Shown here piece after piece: positions 61,573 to 64,000 of a stretch of 64,000 nt of DNA (positions within the stretch are counted from its first letter, which is position 1; the number at the start of each line of letters is the position of its first letter). The notes under the pieces are model-generated. The model made no database searches. It saw nothing but the letters and a program-made list of their open reading frames with translations, and was not told the origin of the DNA. Source of the DNA: Pipra filicauda (Eukaryota; Chordata; Aves; Passeriformes; Pipridae); contig NW_024104509.1 of assembly GCF_003945595.2 (NCBI RefSeq), positions 3,782,001-3,846,000 of the forward strand, written 5' to 3'. Position numbers and translations under genes: made by a program.

Positions 61573-64000
61573 CCAGCTGAGCAGGCATCAAAACTATGAG
61601 ATTACAACTGCATCAAAATAATTTCCTTCAAAAATCAGCATTTTTGAAACAATCACTTTCCGTGGATATTGGAATGTTTCTTAAAGAAACATTAAAAAAT
61701 AAACACAGAAAAATATTCATAATTTGGTTTTCTGACACCTTTCTCAAGAAGAACCATCAACAGGAATCCTATCTCTATATTTTATCAGCTATCTTAGAGA
61801 TAGGAATTTATTACTTTTAAACAACTAATTTTTCAACTAAATGTCTAGAAAGGTCTTTAAACATATGGAAGGTCTTTCTTTTTTCTGTTGTCAAACAGCA
61901 ATATACTCATCTGTTTGAATTTTCCACCCATAACTTGTATCTGAACTTTCCTATTAAGACCACAGAATCTTTTCCAGTCACTCTTTCACTGAATGTTATA
62001 TCACTGAACAAACCACATTTAAAATGATACCATCTTCTCAATGTTTTAATTCAGTTCAGTGGCTCTGGATATAAGCTCCTTCTATCTCTTATATGAGATA
62101 AGCAGATGCTATCTGTTGCTGCCCTTATTTAATGTTTTTTTCTGACTTCAAAGAGCAGTAAAATAGGACGTGCAAGCTGATGGAAGATCCTACTGGAAAC
62201 ATATTTAAAAGTCACAATTCAAGTCAGTCTCTACTGTGAGCTTGACAAATTGTGCCACCAGCATGCAAACTAGTAGGCTGTAGTTTATTTTCCACTGACC
62301 CACCACAGAAGATACAGGATAGCTATTTATATAGCACATATTGGATCCTGCAAAACCTCAGATGCTACATTGCACATCCTCAAATAACTTCATTCTTACC
62401 ATCACTCCCCAGCTTGATCCAGTCTCAATTCAAATTTTCCCCTCTCAAAGCACATTAGAATCTTCAAAGGTAACCACAACTTCCTGGCATTCACAATCCT
62501 TAAAAAAAAATTATACTGATCTGTATTATAAATTGTGTGTGTGCCCTTATGTCTTGACCACCTTTGAAAAGGGTGACAATTATGTTTGTCTCTGTGGTTA
62601 AATATGAGGAAACACATTTCATATTCCATATGGGGTCCTATGATGCATACAACTGGAAGGAGAACAGAGATACATCTGGTTGCAACTACCCATACTCAGA
62701 TACCCAGAGTGCAACTGTTTAGAGCTTTAAATCTCTTGGTAAAAGTTAAAAAAAAAATTAAAAAAATTTACTTTCAAATAAGTTACTTTTTACAGCTGGA
62801 TTCATGTCATTTGCTCTTTAAGTACACAAAACGCCCCACTTGAAATTATCACCAGTCATCGCTTGTGTAGAAAGCCCTCTTTCACATCATGTAAGTGAAA
62901 GCTTTTGATAACTGCAATATCTCCTTTACAAGAAACAGGTAAAAAATAGAAGACTTTTTTAAACAGTCACAGAATAAAATAACATAACAAGAAGTCTGTC
63001 TCTGCTCACCACCTGCCACGCAAGAAGCAAACCTTGAGAGCAAGACAGCTGTTACTTTTAGTGTTAGCTTAGATTCCAGTCTAAAGCATTCTTGGTCCCT
63101 TAGGAATGAAATGTGGCACAGTACCTTTGCGAGCACTAAAGTAATCAAGTTGATTATGGTTACTATTGTTATTCTTGATTTAGCCAGTTGGGGGAAAAAA
63201 AAGTAAGAAAATCAAGGTAGTTACTCAAATTTAAAATTCTTTTGATAAAATATACAAAATTAATGTTAAAAAAGCATGGAGGGTTGAAAGTCCATCTCTG
63301 TACTAATGTGATTTTATTTAACTGGCATTGATCTTAGCTGCAATTGAGATAATGTGAAAACATGAGACAGCTTTGAATTGCAAACAGATGTAATACAAAT
63401 ATAGTTTAATAAACTCACTGCAATTTAGTTCCTCTTTTCTAAGCGAAATTGTTTACAACTATGCTTTCTGCAGATTGAAAGGAAATATGAGGGGAAAAAA
63501 CTTTAAAAATTGTATAAATTAAAGAAGAAGTGGGAGTACAGTTTTCATTTTTGCTTTTCATGTCTGAGTAGTTGTAACAATAGTAATGGCCACGTTAGTT
63601 TGTGTGTTACAATGCAAGCAATATCTAATTCAACCTTTAAGTGGCTTGTTGAAATTATAGGTTTTACATAATTACCCTCAGAAAATAGTGCCTAAAAATC
63701 CAGAGTGAAATTAAAACCATCTTACACCACTGGTGACCCCTCTGACAAATCAATTTCAGGCTTGACATAATAAGTTACACTGCAGACAGCAGAAAGCCCT
63801 GTATCCTGTGGGACTGCTCAGATTGTACTTTGAAACTGAAAAGGCTCATCTCTGGTTCCTAATGGTGTTATGTAAATACAAAGGAAATGGGCAGCATGTG
63901 GGGTGACATCACAGAGTATAGGAAGAAAGGGTGATCAAAACATTAAATTAAATCATGGCAAATATAAAAAACAAGCTGCTGAAACCTATAAAAATATCCT
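61573..64000. other. Non-coding stretch, no gene recognised
   Basis: AT-rich, with A runs at 62501-62509 and 62749-62767. Frames up to 88 codons, none recognised. The segment 63710-63960 has balanced composition and contains TGTTATGTAAATAC and GGTGACATCACA, which resemble octamer-like and CRE-like sites; this is suggestive only. Confidence 0.55.

Overview
This window looks like non-coding nuclear DNA from a bird, most likely a passerine. It is AT-rich, reading frames are short and full of stops, and no protein-coding host gene can be recognised. The recognisable content is retrotransposon debris. At least seven avian CR1 LINE fragments are present, both orientations, several ending in the typical ATTCTATG-type 3' repeats. 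There are also two much older CR1-type relics, a tRNA-headed SINE with a CR1 tail (53381-53503), and three LTR or LTR-like pieces (1664-2240 minus, 59389-60432 minus, about 61131-61572 plus). SINEs of the tRNA/CR1 design are, to my knowledge, a passerine feature (TguSINE1 type); this is the main basis for the taxon guess.

The most interesting content is a second LINE family unrelated to CR1. Three insertions (33936-34049, 34447-35524, 56452-57684) share one 3' end. Each is flanked by its own perfect 11-bp target site duplication. The encoded protein has a long EN-RT linker, an RT domain and a C-terminal Cys/His finger, followed by a very short 3' UTR; this is the layout of RTE-clade LINEs. 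Two of the three copies have an inverted 5' part, the hallmark of twin priming, and all three carry a small 3' UTR hairpin with a TTCG loop. A young RTE in a bird recalls the horizontally transferred AviRTE family; that identity is inference and needs a library search.

Layout: 1-8.6 kb, no gene, one ERV-type solo LTR at 1.7-2.2 kb. 8.6-21.3 kb, four CR1 insertions, including a 2.3-kb copy (19046-21312) that keeps endonuclease and RT sequence but has lost its RT catalytic core. 21.3-33.9 kb, mostly featureless, one CR1 at 26.4 kb and a coding-like patch at 32.5-33.0 kb. 33.9-35.5 kb, two RTE-like insertions 400 bp apart. 35.5-45.3 kb, featureless apart from simple repeats and an AT-rich palindrome cluster. 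45.3-54.3 kb, three CR1 pieces, the SINE and an ancient CR1, plus one candidate spliced exon (49877-49953). 54.3-57.7 kb, the third RTE-like copy. 57.7-61.6 kb, a solo LTR, an ancient CR1 relic and an LTR-like segment with a G-quadruplex motif. 61.6-64 kb, nothing recognised.

The sequence is best read as an intergenic interval or a very large intron. All element-encoded proteins here are truncated or broken, so nothing in the window appears able to move on its own. Family names are from memory of these repeats; no database search was possible.
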